NCBI RefSeq assembly: GCF_001889265.1
Contig: NZ_CP018151.1
Span: 2,418,001-2,482,000 of the forward strand
DNA length: 64,000 nt
Reading direction: 5' to 3'
Origin: Microbacterium sp. 1.5R
GTDB lineage: Bacteria; Actinomycetota; Actinomycetes; Actinomycetales; Microbacteriaceae
Below are positions 10,766-18,443 of this stretch, in pieces. The position numbers and the translations under genes were made by a program. The first letter of the stretch is position 1, and every line of letters begins with the position of its first letter. The notes below the pieces were generated by a model. That model was not told the DNA's origin. It was given only the letters and a program-made list of their open reading frames with translations, and ran no database searches.

Positions 10766-11085
10766 CACTTCTGCAAGGCGAACCGACGACTTTGATCCTG
10801 CAACCGTGCTCTCATCCTGCAGACGGAACACGCTCCTCTCTGTGCCGGCCCTCCCCCAGGGCTGGTTGCGGGGCCGCGGCACGTTCGCAGGACGAACCGA
10901 CGACCTCGGTCCTGCAACGTGCTCTCATCCTGCAGACGGAACACGCTCCCCTCTGCGCCGGCCCTCCCCCAGGGCCGGTTGCGGGGCCGCGGCACGTTCG
11001 CAGGACGAACCGACGACTTCGGTCCTGCAACCGTGCTCTCATCCTGCAGACGGAACACGCAACCGTGCTCTCATCCTCCAGACGG
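10753..11085 (+). repeat. Upstream array of REP-like hairpin modules (three plus a fragment)
   Basis: Three modules of about 70 nt lie at 10753-10821, 10866-10934 and 10979-11048, in the same orientation, repeating every 113-114 bp. A 25-nt fragment of a fourth is at 11061-11085. Each starts TGCGGGRCCGMGGCAC and ends CGTGCTCTCATCCTGCA. The second and third carry an inner inverted repeat GCAGGAC/GTCCTGC (11000-11006 with 11022-11028 in the third). The 44-nt spacers contain another hairpin, CCGGCCCT/AGGGCCGG (one G-U pair in the first spacer). No convincing gene lies here. Confidence 0.88.
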
Positions 11086-11207
11086 TGAAGCAGACGACCG
11101 CACGGACCCACGACTTCTCTTCTGCACAGGTCGGGCTATCAGCCGATACCTTCCACGACCCTCGATTCGGATCCGTCCCCCGCCTCAGAACGGGCAGGAT
11201 CGATCAG

Positions 11208-12041
11208 ATGCCGACCGCCGCACACGTCCTCTCTCACCTGGGTGATCTGGCCAGGGGTACGACTCTTCGCCAGTTCGGGCTGAGCAGACGGATGCTCTCA
11301 TCAGCCGTTCGCGACGGCACGATCACTCGCGTCCGCAACGGCGTGTTCGCGACGCCATCCGCTCCCGCCGACGTTCTCACCTCTGCCGCGCACGGAGGCG
11401 CACTGACCTGCTCTCGTGCACTGCGGATGCACGGCATCTGGACGCTCGAGGACGATACGAATCCGCATGTCTGGCTCGGCACGCACGGCCGAAACCACCA
11501 CATCACATGCACGTGCACCGGCCACTACTTCGGCGGACGGACGGTTCTCGGCCTCGCTCCCCTCGAGGACGCCCTTGTGCACGTCTATCTCTGCAAGGGC
11601 GATGAGTCGTTCTTCGTCTCGATCGAGTCGGCCCTGCAACTGCGCAAGATCGGAGCGGCAGGCCGCGCCCGCGTCCGATCCCGCCTGCCGGCGAAGGCTC
11701 GGTGGCTGGTCGATCTGGCTCGGACGGATGCCGACAGCGGCCTCGAGTCGCTGCTACGTCTTCGGCTTCACCTGCTCGGGATCCATCTCGAATGTCAGGT
11801 CGACATTCCTTCGGTCGGGCGCGTGGACTTCGTGCTCCATGAGCTGCTCATCCTCGAAGCCGACGGGGCGGAGAATCACGACAGCGCATCGCACCGCCAT
11901 CGAGATCTGCTGCGCGATGCGGAGGCATCCAGGCAGGGATATGAGACGTTGCGCTTCGACTACGCGATGATCGTCCACGACTGGCCGGTCGTGGAAGCCG
12001 CCATCCTTGCGGCCGTCGATCGCCTTCGCGCACGCATCTGA
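11208..12041 (+). CDS. AbiEi-like / DUF559 protein with Vsr-type nuclease fold
   Basis: A 277-residue protein. The N-terminal part (about 1-70) is a winged-helix-like domain as in AbiEi antitoxins (TLRQFGLSRRML, RNGVFATPS). The C-terminal part (about 185-275) is a DUF559 domain of the PD-(D/E)XK class: D207 in VDFVL, E217-A-D219 in ILEADG, then the helix HRHRDLLRDAEASRQGYETLRF. Such proteins are common and uncharacterised in actinobacteria. I chose the ATG where the domain begins, with a weak AGGA site about 9 nt before it. The gene is enclosed by two arrays of one hairpin family, which suggests a functional or mobile unit. Confidence 0.8.
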   Translation: MPTAAHVLSHLGDLARGTTLRQFGLSRRMLSSAVRDGTITRVRNGVFATPSAPADVLTSAAHGGALTCSRALRMHGIWTLEDDTNPHVWLGTHGRNHHITCTCTGHYFGGRTVLGLAPLEDALVHVYLCKGDESFFVSIESALQLRKIGAAGRARVRSRLPAKARWLVDLARTDADSGLESLLRLRLHLLGIHLECQVDIPSVGRVDFVLHELLILEADGAENHDSASHRHRDLLRDAEASRQGYETLRFDYAMIVHDWPVVEAAILAAVDRLRARI

Positions 12042-12049
12042 CGTACCGG

Positions 12050-12256
12050 TTGCAGGGCCAAGGCACGAATGCAGGATGGAATCAGGAAAACCACCCCGCA
12101 GAACGTGCCTGGGCCCTGCAGGCGGCACAGGACGACCCACCCCCGCGATCTACGGCGCGCTTCGGCGATGCACAGCCTGTACCACTTGCAGGACCGAGGC
12201 ACGAATGCAGGATGGAATCAGGACAACCGGCCCGCAGAACGTGCTGGCGTCCTGCA
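12050..12256 (+). repeat. Downstream array of REP-like hairpin modules (two copies)
   Basis: Two 71-nt modules (12050-12120 and 12186-12256) start 8 nt after the DUF559 stop and repeat every 136 bp. In the first, arms 12051-12067 and 12104-12120 pair at 16 of 17 positions; in the second, 12187-12203 and 12240-12256 pair at 13 of 17, or 14 with one G-U. The 36-nt interiors are nearly identical. A G-C pair in the first (position 7 of the stem) is A-T in the second, a compensated change. They align end to end with the upstream modules and have the same orientation. Confidence 0.87.
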
Positions 12257-12288
12257 CGTGGCGCCGGGCGACACCGAACAGACCGGAC

Positions 12289-13863
12289 TCAGTACCCGGC
12301 GAAGGCGTCTGTCGTGAGCGACCGCGCCTTCTGCAGGGCGGGAGCGAGGTCGGCGATCAGCCGCGGCGGGCCGGAGATGTAGGAATGCCTCTCGCCGATG
12401 TCCGGGACGTAGTGCTCGAGAGCCGCCGCATCGAGGCGCACACCCTGGGCCCAGGTCCAGCGCGAGGGCAGGTCGACAGGCTCGTCCCGGGTGAACACGA
12501 TCACGCGCGCACCGGTCGCGGCCAGCTCGTCGCGGAACGCGAGCTCCGAGCTGTCGGATGCCACGTAGACGAGGACCACGTCACGCTGCTGCTCGGTCAG
12601 CATCAGCTGTCGCAGCTGCGACACGAACGGAGTGACGCCGATGCCCGCGGCCACCATCAGCACCGGGGTCTCGGCGCGTGGAAGCAGGAAGTCGCCCCAT
12701 GTGCCGGTCACCGCGAGCGCAGCACCCGGCTCGGCGGCCGCCAGCGCACGCTTGTAGCTCGAGGGATGCTTCTGATCGCCGTCCTTGTAGGCGATGCGCA
12801 GCGTCGGGAGGTCGGCGGGCGCCGAGACGATGCTGAACTCGCGACGGGTTCCGCGCGAATCCGGGCGGGAGTGCGGCACGTCCAGCTCGAGGTACTGCCC
12901 CGGCAGGAACTTCAGCGTGCCCTTCGCATGGAACGTCAGCTCCTGAGCCGTCGGCGTGATGAACTGCCGCTTCTCGAGCACGAGACGCACGGATCCGCGC
13001 AGCGCGAAGGCGAAGGCCAGGAGGTTTCCGATGAGCAGAGCACGCTCCTGCCCGAGCGTGAAGAGGCCGCCGATCGCGATCGGCCAGCCGGCGAGCACGC
13101 CGACGAGAACTGCCACCGAGAACTGCTGCCACCGGCGCGGCGGCAGAGTCAACGGCTCCGACAGCATGAAAGCACCGAGGAACAGGAACGGAGACTGCAG
13201 GATCGCGAACGAGAGGGCGGAGCCGGCGTCGAAGTCGATCGCGAACTCCTGCGCCTGCACGGCCTGACGAAGGACCGAGACGGCGATGGCGACGACGAGG
13301 AACACGAAGACGATCCGCACCTTCTCGGTGCGCCACAGCACGGCGAGCCCGAGGATCAGGACGGGGATGAAGAGTGACGGGGTGCCCACCCACCAGGACG
13401 ACGAGGTCCCGAGCCATTCGAACGCTCCGAACGACCCGAGGATCGACACGACGGCAGCGCCGAACGCCGCCGGGTTGAGGATGTGCCGACCTCGCCACGC
13501 GATCAGGTACTTGGAGAGGCTCGCGACGGCTCCGGCGATGGCGAGGCCGAGCAGGGCATTCGGCTCGATGCCGGGGCGGAGCACGAAGAGCAGGATCAGC
13601 GCGGTGACCAGCGACGACTCGATACGCCACGGAAGGCGCAGGATTCGCTGGGCCGCTGCGTCCACCAGCGAGATGACCATGGCCAGGACGACGAAGGATG
13701 CGAGGATCTCGACCGGCGTGGGTGAGACGATCACGCCGAGAGCTGAGAGCACCACAGCGATGAGCGCCAGCGTCAGCAGCGCGAACAGCACCAGGCGATA
13801 CATCGAGATGCCGCCGAGCAACGCAAGGACCCGCTGCCGCAGTGCGGTGATGGAGGTGATCAC
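12289..13863 (-). CDS. NqrB/RnfD-like membrane domain fused to FNR-type flavin reductase
   Basis: A 524-residue protein. Residues 1 to about 295 hold roughly nine membrane helices like the NqrB/RnfD core. Residues 300-524 are a ferredoxin-reductase domain: flavin-binding RREFSIVSAP, NAD(P)-binding MVAAGIGVTPFVSQLR and the terminal SGPPRLI. It probably takes electrons from cytoplasmic NAD(P)H across the membrane to the neighbouring FMN-binding lipoprotein. It is the last gene of a cluster with apbE and that lipoprotein on the same strand. The electron acceptor outside the cell is unknown. Confidence 0.85.
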   Translation of the reverse strand: MITSITALRQRVLALLGGISMYRLVLFALLTLALIAVVLSALGVIVSPTPVEILASFVVLAMVISLVDAAAQRILRLPWRIESSLVTALILLFVLRPGIEPNALLGLAIAGAVASLSKYLIAWRGRHILNPAAFGAAVVSILGSFGAFEWLGTSSSWWVGTPSLFIPVLILGLAVLWRTEKVRIVFVFLVVAIAVSVLRQAVQAQEFAIDFDAGSALSFAILQSPFLFLGAFMLSEPLTLPPRRWQQFSVAVLVGVLAGWPIAIGGLFTLGQERALLIGNLLAFAFALRGSVRLVLEKRQFITPTAQELTFHAKGTLKFLPGQYLELDVPHSRPDSRGTRREFSIVSAPADLPTLRIAYKDGDQKHPSSYKRALAAAEPGAALAVTGTWGDFLLPRAETPVLMVAAGIGVTPFVSQLRQLMLTEQQRDVVLVYVASDSSELAFRDELAATGARVIVFTRDEPVDLPSRWTWAQGVRLDAAALEHYVPDIGERHSYISGPPRLIADLAPALQKARSLTTDAFAGY

Positions 13864-13890
13864 AGGTCTACTCTTCCCTACTTCGTTGAT

Positions 13891-14748
13891 TCAACGGCGG
13901 GTGGTGAACAGCTGAGCGGGGCAGCCGGTCGAGCGTTCCGCCCGCCCGTCGGTCGTCATCCGCACCCACTCCACGCCCCACGATGCGGCGATCTCTGGCC
14001 CGCCCTCGAAGAACAGCGCTGTCGCGACCGCGTCCGCTCGCATCGCGTCGGGGGCGATCGCCCACGTGGCCGCCCATGTCCGCACGGGCACGCCGGTGCG
14101 AGCGTCGAGGACGTGATGCAGTCCGTCGCCCCACGCACGGCGATTGACCGCCGAGGCGCACAGCGCGGCATCCTGCAGTTCGATCACTCCGATCGCCTTC
14201 GTCGGATCGTATGGATGCTCGAGGCCCACCCGAACGACTTCGCCGCGAACTCTCATGTCACCGCCGGCATCGACCACGAGACTCCCGGGAACGTCGGACA
14301 GCACCGCGGCGACGACGTCGACGAGGCGTCCCTTGCCGAGGGCGCCGACATCGAGGAGGGCGGGAACGGATGCCGTGGCCTCCCCCGGCGTCCAGTCCAG
14401 CAGGGACGTCCAGTCGCCGGGCGCAGGAACGGGATCGTGCGCGACGAGCGAGTACGACGAGTCGTAGCCCAGGGCCGACAGGCTGTCGGCGACGAGCGGG
14501 TTGACCGCCCCGTGGGTCGCGCGGGACAGCTCGCGGAAGGCATCGAGCATCGTTCCCGCATCAGGCGAGGAGATCGAGCCGCCGTCACGGCCGACCCGGG
14601 TGACCGAGGAGTCGTCACGGAACCGCGACCACTCTCGGTCGAACCGGTCGATTTCGGCCCCGACTCGCTCACGGTCATGCTCGTCGAGCTCGTGCGACGT
14701 CTCGATCTCCCAGGCCGTGCCGATCGCGTCGAAACGCCAGATCGCCAT
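13891..14748 (-). CDS. apbE: ApbE-family FAD:protein FMN transferase
   Basis: A 285-residue transferase that attaches FMN through a phosphoester to a Thr or Ser of a partner protein. Family motifs are DVGALGKGRLVD (substrate loop), VVDAGGDMRVRG, HHVLDARTG and the metal-binding MRADAVATALF near the C-terminus. No signal peptide is visible, whereas many ApbE proteins are exported; the site of flavinylation is therefore uncertain. It lies between the FMN-binding lipoprotein, its likely substrate, and the NqrB-like reductase. Confidence 0.9.
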   Translation of the reverse strand: MAIWRFDAIGTAWEIETSHELDEHDRERVGAEIDRFDREWSRFRDDSSVTRVGRDGGSISSPDAGTMLDAFRELSRATHGAVNPLVADSLSALGYDSSYSLVAHDPVPAPGDWTSLLDWTPGEATASVPALLDVGALGKGRLVDVVAAVLSDVPGSLVVDAGGDMRVRGEVVRVGLEHPYDPTKAIGVIELQDAALCASAVNRRAWGDGLHHVLDARTGVPVRTWAATWAIAPDAMRADAVATALFFEGGPEIAASWGVEWVRMTTDGRAERSTGCPAQLFTTRR

Positions 14749-14763
14749 ACGTGGTCAGGCGCC

Positions 14764-15234
14764 TCAGGCGGCCGCCTGCTCCTTGATCGACTCGACGGCC
14801 TCGTTGAACCCGCCGCTGGTGAGCGACGATCCGGCCACTCGACTGACCTCGATCTCGTCGAGCGACTTGCCCACGACCTCATCCGAGATCCCGTCTATGA
14901 ACTGCCCCTGGTACTGCTCGCTCTCGCGTGCCTGCGGGTCACCGGTCACCTCGACCTCGGTGACCAGGCCGTCGGCGACGGTGAGGGTCACGCTGATCTT
15001 CTCGACCGTCTCGGGGGTCTGGTACGAACCGTCGGCCGTGTACGTGCCGTCGGTGTAGTCGCCGCTCGTCGATGCGCCCGAATCCGTCGACTCGGTGCTC
15101 GTGTCGGTTCCGGCGTCGGTGGACTGGTCTTCGGCATCCGCGGTGCCGGAGCAACCGGCGAGCACGAGGAGCCCGGCGACGCCGACCAGGGCGGCGCTCT
15201 TGCGAACAGAAGTCGGTACAGTCGTGCGGATCAT
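14764..15234 (-). CDS. FMN-binding domain lipoprotein
   Basis: A 156-residue exported lipoprotein: signal helix, lipobox LAGC with C28, a Ser/Thr/Asp-rich linker (about 30-65), and an FMN-binding domain as in NqrC/RnfG. The expected flavinylation motif SGAT-x-TS is AGSS-x-TS at 134-140, so the modified residue would be S137 instead of the usual Thr. The start is the ATG with a GGGAGG site 6 nt upstream. It stands first in a cluster with apbE and an NqrB-FNR fusion, and probably carries electrons at the outer face of the membrane. Confidence 0.87.
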   Translation of the reverse strand: MIRTTVPTSVRKSAALVGVAGLLVLAGCSGTADAEDQSTDAGTDTSTESTDSGASTSGDYTDGTYTADGSYQTPETVEKISVTLTVADGLVTEVEVTGDPQARESEQYQGQFIDGISDEVVGKSLDEIEVSRVAGSSLTSGGFNEAVESIKEQAAA

Positions 15235-15319
15235 GATGGTCCTCCCGGCCTTGATCGATGTGTTGATTCGACCGTAGGGAGCCCGTCTATGTGCAGGCTG
15301 TGCCCGATATATGAGTCGC

Positions 15320-16354
15320 TTACGCGTCTCCGCCGAACATGCTCGTGACGGATCCGTCTTCGAAGACCTCGTGGATCGCACGCGCGAGCATCGGGGCGAT
15401 CGGGAGGACCGTCAGCTTGTCCCAGCGACGCGACTCGGTGAGCGGGATCGTGTCGGTGATCACGACCTCGTCGATCGAGGCGTCCTGCAGACGCTCGGAG
15501 GCCGGATCGCTGAAGATCGCGTGCGTCGCGGCGACGATCACGCGATGCGCGCCGTTGGCCTTGAGCGCCTGCGCGGCCTTCACGATGGTTCCACCGGTGT
15601 CGATCATGTCGTCGACGAGCAGGCAGGTGCGACCCTCGACCGCTCCGACGATCTCGTGCACCGAGACCTGGTTCGCGACCTTCGGGTCGCGTCGCTTGTG
15701 GATGATCGCCAGCGGGGCGCCGAGGCTGTCGGACCATGTGTCGGCCACGCGGACACGACCCATGTCGGGCGAGACGACCGTGAGGATCTCTCGGTCGGCG
15801 GGGCTCAGCGTGCGCTGGAAGTACTCGAGCAGCACGGGCTTGGCGAACAGGTGGTCGACGGGACCGTCGAAGAAGCCCTGGATCTGTGCGGCGTGCAGGT
15901 CGACGCTCATCACGCGGTCTGCGCCGGCGGTCTTCAGCAGGTCGGCGACGAGGCGGGCGCTGATCGGCTCACGGCCGCGGCCCTTCTTGTCCTGACGTGA
16001 ATACGGATAGTACGGGGCGACGACGGTGATGCGCTTGGCGGACGCGCGCTTCGCCGCGTCGATCATGATGAGGGTCTCCATGAGCCACTCGTTGACCGGC
16101 TCACCGAAGGTCTGGATCAGGAAGAGGTCGCAGCCTCGGATCGACACCTCGAACCGGGCGTAGATCTCACCGGATGCGAAGGTGCGGTGCTCGGTCGGCA
16201 CGACCTCTGTTCCGAGCGACGCGGCCACCGCCGCGGTGAGCTCGGGGTGCGATCGACCACCTGCGACCACGAGTCGCTTCTTGGTCTTGGCAACGAGACC
16301 CGGAGCGATGCCGTTGTCCCTGTCCAGATCGACCGTCTTCTTCTTGCGCGCCAT
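15320..16354 (-). CDS. prs: Ribose-phosphate diphosphokinase (PRPP synthase)
   Basis: A 344-residue enzyme making phosphoribosyl pyrophosphate from ribose 5-phosphate and ATP. The flexible loop YYPYSRQDKKG, the MSVDLHAAQIQGFF segment and the PRPP-binding CLLVDDMIDTGGTI are all present. An N-terminal extension of about 25 residues (start MARKKKTVDLD) is longer than in E. coli. The start is 8 nt after the glmU stop, so the two are co-transcribed, an arrangement widely conserved in Gram-positive bacteria. Confidence 0.96.
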   Translation of the reverse strand: MARKKKTVDLDRDNGIAPGLVAKTKKRLVVAGGRSHPELTAAVAASLGTEVVPTEHRTFASGEIYARFEVSIRGCDLFLIQTFGEPVNEWLMETLIMIDAAKRASAKRITVVAPYYPYSRQDKKGRGREPISARLVADLLKTAGADRVMSVDLHAAQIQGFFDGPVDHLFAKPVLLEYFQRTLSPADREILTVVSPDMGRVRVADTWSDSLGAPLAIIHKRRDPKVANQVSVHEIVGAVEGRTCLLVDDMIDTGGTIVKAAQALKANGAHRVIVAATHAIFSDPASERLQDASIDEVVITDTIPLTESRRWDKLTVLPIAPMLARAIHEVFEDGSVTSMFGGDA

Positions 16355-16362
16355 CGTTCTGC

Positions 16363-17793
16363 CTACTCCGCCACTCGGGTTCGGGCTGCGGCGTCTGCCG
16401 CGCCCGTGCCTGCCCTGTTCTTCTCGACCCAACCCTCGATGTTGCGCTGAGGGGCGACGCTCATGGCAAGGGAGCCGGCGGGGACGTCCTTGCGGACGAC
16501 AGCGCCAGCACCTGTCTTGGCGCCGGCTCCCAGCCTAACGGGCGCGACGAGGGTCGTGTGCGAGCCGGTGTGCACCTCGTCCTCGACCACCGTGCGGTGC
16601 TTGTTCACGTCGTCGTAGTTCGCGGTGATCGTGCTCGCACCGAGGTTGACGCCTCGCCCGATGGTCGCGTCTCCGACGTATGACAGGTGCGGCACCTTGC
16701 TGCCTTCGCCGATCTCGGCGTTCTTGGTCTCGACGTAGGCGCCGATCTTGCCTCTGGCCCCCAGGACGGTGCCCGGCCGCAGGAACGAGAACGGTCCGAC
16801 AGTGGCCTCGGCACCGATCACCGCGAGCGTCGCATCGGTGCGGCGGACGATCGCGTCCTCTCCCACCTCGCAGTCGACGAGGGTGGTGTCCGGTCCGATG
16901 ATGGCACCCTCGGCGATCGTCGTCGCCCGCAGGATGTGCGTGTTCGGGAGGATCGTGACGTCGGGCGCGAGGGTCGCGTCGTCGTCGATCCACGTCGTCG
17001 CAGGATCGATCACGGTGACGCCCTCGAGCTGCCAGCGCCGCACGATGCGGCGGTTGAGCAGACGACCGACCTCCGCGAGCTGAGCGCGGTCGTTGACGCC
17101 GTAGGTGACGGTGACGTCGGAGACGACGGATGCCGCCACACGGCTGCCATCGCGGCGGAGGAGCCCCGGCACGTCGGTCAGATACATCTCGCCCTGCGCG
17201 TTGTCGACGCCCACCGACGGCAGGTATTTGCGGAGCGTCGAGACGCGGAACACGTACATGCCTGCGTTGATCTCGCTGACGGCAGCCTCTTCGGTCGTCG
17301 CATCCTTCTGCTCGACGACGCGATCGACGCCGCCGTCGGCGTCGCGGATGACGCGGCCGTAGCCGGTCGGGTCCTCGACCACGGCTGTCATGAGGGTCGC
17401 CTCCGCCTGCGCGGCGCGGTGCGCGTCGAGGAACGAGCCCAGCGTGTCCGCATCCGCGAGAGGGCAGTCGCCCGAGAGCACGAGCACGTCGCCGTCGAAG
17501 TCGGCAGGGAGCGCGTCGACAGCCACCTGCACTGCGCGTCCGGTGCCGGGGACGTCGTCCTGATCGATGAAGACCGCGGTCGGGTAGTCCTTCTCGAGTG
17601 CGGCGACGACCTGGTCGCGTTCATGCCGCACGACGACCTCGATGTGATCGGCGCCGAGTCGCGTCGCGGTGGTCAGCACGTGGCCGACGAGCGGACGCCC
17701 GCCGATCGGGTGCAGCACCTTCGGAAGACGCGAGCGCATGCGGGTGCCCTGGCCTGCGGCGAGGACGATGATCGCGAGATTGTTCCCAGTCAT
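16363..17793 (-). CDS. glmU: Bifunctional UDP-GlcNAc pyrophosphorylase / GlcN-1-P acetyltransferase
   Basis: A 476-residue enzyme making UDP-GlcNAc for peptidoglycan. The N-terminal uridyltransferase has LAAGQGTRMRSRLPKVLH (12-29); the C-terminal half is a left-handed beta-helix of hexapeptide repeats. The ATG is the only sensible start in this frame. It stands 1 nt after the discriminator base of tRNA-Gln, and its only ribosome-binding-like sequence (GGCGGAG) is the acceptor arm of that tRNA. prs follows 8 nt after the stop. Confidence 0.95.
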   Translation of the reverse strand: MTGNNLAIIVLAAGQGTRMRSRLPKVLHPIGGRPLVGHVLTTATRLGADHIEVVVRHERDQVVAALEKDYPTAVFIDQDDVPGTGRAVQVAVDALPADFDGDVLVLSGDCPLADADTLGSFLDAHRAAQAEATLMTAVVEDPTGYGRVIRDADGGVDRVVEQKDATTEEAAVSEINAGMYVFRVSTLRKYLPSVGVDNAQGEMYLTDVPGLLRRDGSRVAASVVSDVTVTYGVNDRAQLAEVGRLLNRRIVRRWQLEGVTVIDPATTWIDDDATLAPDVTILPNTHILRATTIAEGAIIGPDTTLVDCEVGEDAIVRRTDATLAVIGAEATVGPFSFLRPGTVLGARGKIGAYVETKNAEIGEGSKVPHLSYVGDATIGRGVNLGASTITANYDDVNKHRTVVEDEVHTGSHTTLVAPVRLGAGAKTGAGAVVRKDVPAGSLAMSVAPQRNIEGWVEKNRAGTGAADAAARTRVAE

Positions 17794-17794
17794 G

Positions 17795-17866
17795 CTCCGC
17801 CGCCAGGACTCGAACCTAGACCTAACAGCTCCAAAGGCTGTCGTGCTGCCATTACACCACGGCGGA
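17795..17866 (-). tRNA. tRNA-Gln (anticodon UUG)
   Basis: A 72-nt cloverleaf on the minus strand. The acceptor stem TCCGCCG/CGGCGGA pairs perfectly (17860-17866 with 17796-17802), the anticodon stem ACAGC/GCTGT encloses loop CTTTGGA with anticodon TTG, and the T loop has the usual GTTCGAGTC. CCA is not encoded; GCA follows the stem and runs directly into the glmU start codon. Confidence 0.96.
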
Positions 17867-17937
17867 CCGCGGCCCCCGAGGGCGCCGCGGATCAAGTCTG
17901 CCACGTCCACCTGCGTGCTACCGGCGATAATGGACGG

Positions 17938-18432
17938 ATGACTGAGGCGGATGAGGTTGATCGGATCGTCGGCGCCTGGAACACCCAGCGCCCCGACCTC
18001 GACTTCTCGCCTCTCGAGGTGCTGTCGCGGATGGATCGCCTGACCAGGCTGCTCGACCGGGCTCGCAGAGATGTGTTCCGACGCAGCGACCTGGAGGCTT
18101 GGGAATGGGACGTGCTGTCGGCTCTCCGCCGCGCGGGCGCGCCCTTCCAGCTCTCCCCCAAGCAGCTGCTGCAGCAGACGCTGGTGTCGAGCGGCACCAT
18201 GACCAATCGCATCGACCGTCTGGTCGGCCGATGTTTCGTGCGACGGGAGGGCGACCCGGCCGACGGCCGCAGCGTGCTCGTGACGCTCACGGACGACGGA
18301 CGCATCCGGGTGGATGCCGCGATCACGCGCCTCGTCGACGTCGAGGACGACCTGCTGCAGGCGCTGTCCCGCGGTGACCGCGATCGGCTCGCTGCGTTGC
18401 TGCGCAAGCTGAGCCTGAGCTTCGACGCGTGA
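17938..18432 (+). CDS. MarR-family transcriptional regulator
   Basis: A 164-residue regulator with the MarR winged helix: helix pair EWDVLSALRRAG, the recognition region LVSSGTMTNRIDRLVGRC, and the wing FVRREGDPADGRSVLVTLTDDGR. Flanking helices form the dimer interface. A GATAAT box (17926-17931) ends 6 nt before the ATG with no Shine-Dalgarno, so it is probably leaderless. The target is unknown. The gene is divergent from tRNA-Gln/glmU and is followed 11 nt later by a pseudouridine synthase. Confidence 0.92.
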   Translation: MTEADEVDRIVGAWNTQRPDLDFSPLEVLSRMDRLTRLLDRARRDVFRRSDLEAWEWDVLSALRRAGAPFQLSPKQLLQQTLVSSGTMTNRIDRLVGRCFVRREGDPADGRSVLVTLTDDGRIRVDAAITRLVDVEDDLLQALSRGDRDRLAALLRKLSLSFDA

Positions 18433-18443
18433 GGGGCTGACGG

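Noticed and set aside
10690..11111. Several overlapping open frames on both strands of 80-130 codons
   Set aside because: They are translations of the 113-bp repeats, carry repeated peptides in every frame, lack start signals, and match the repeat period, so they are by-products of the repeat array.
10753..12256. CRISPR array
   Set aside because: Repeats are about 70 nt at 113-136 bp period with spacers that are themselves repeated, and no cas gene is near.
10753..12256. Insertion sequence with terminal inverted repeats
   Set aside because: The flanking modules are in direct, not inverted, orientation, no target-site duplication is visible, and the protein is not a known transposase.
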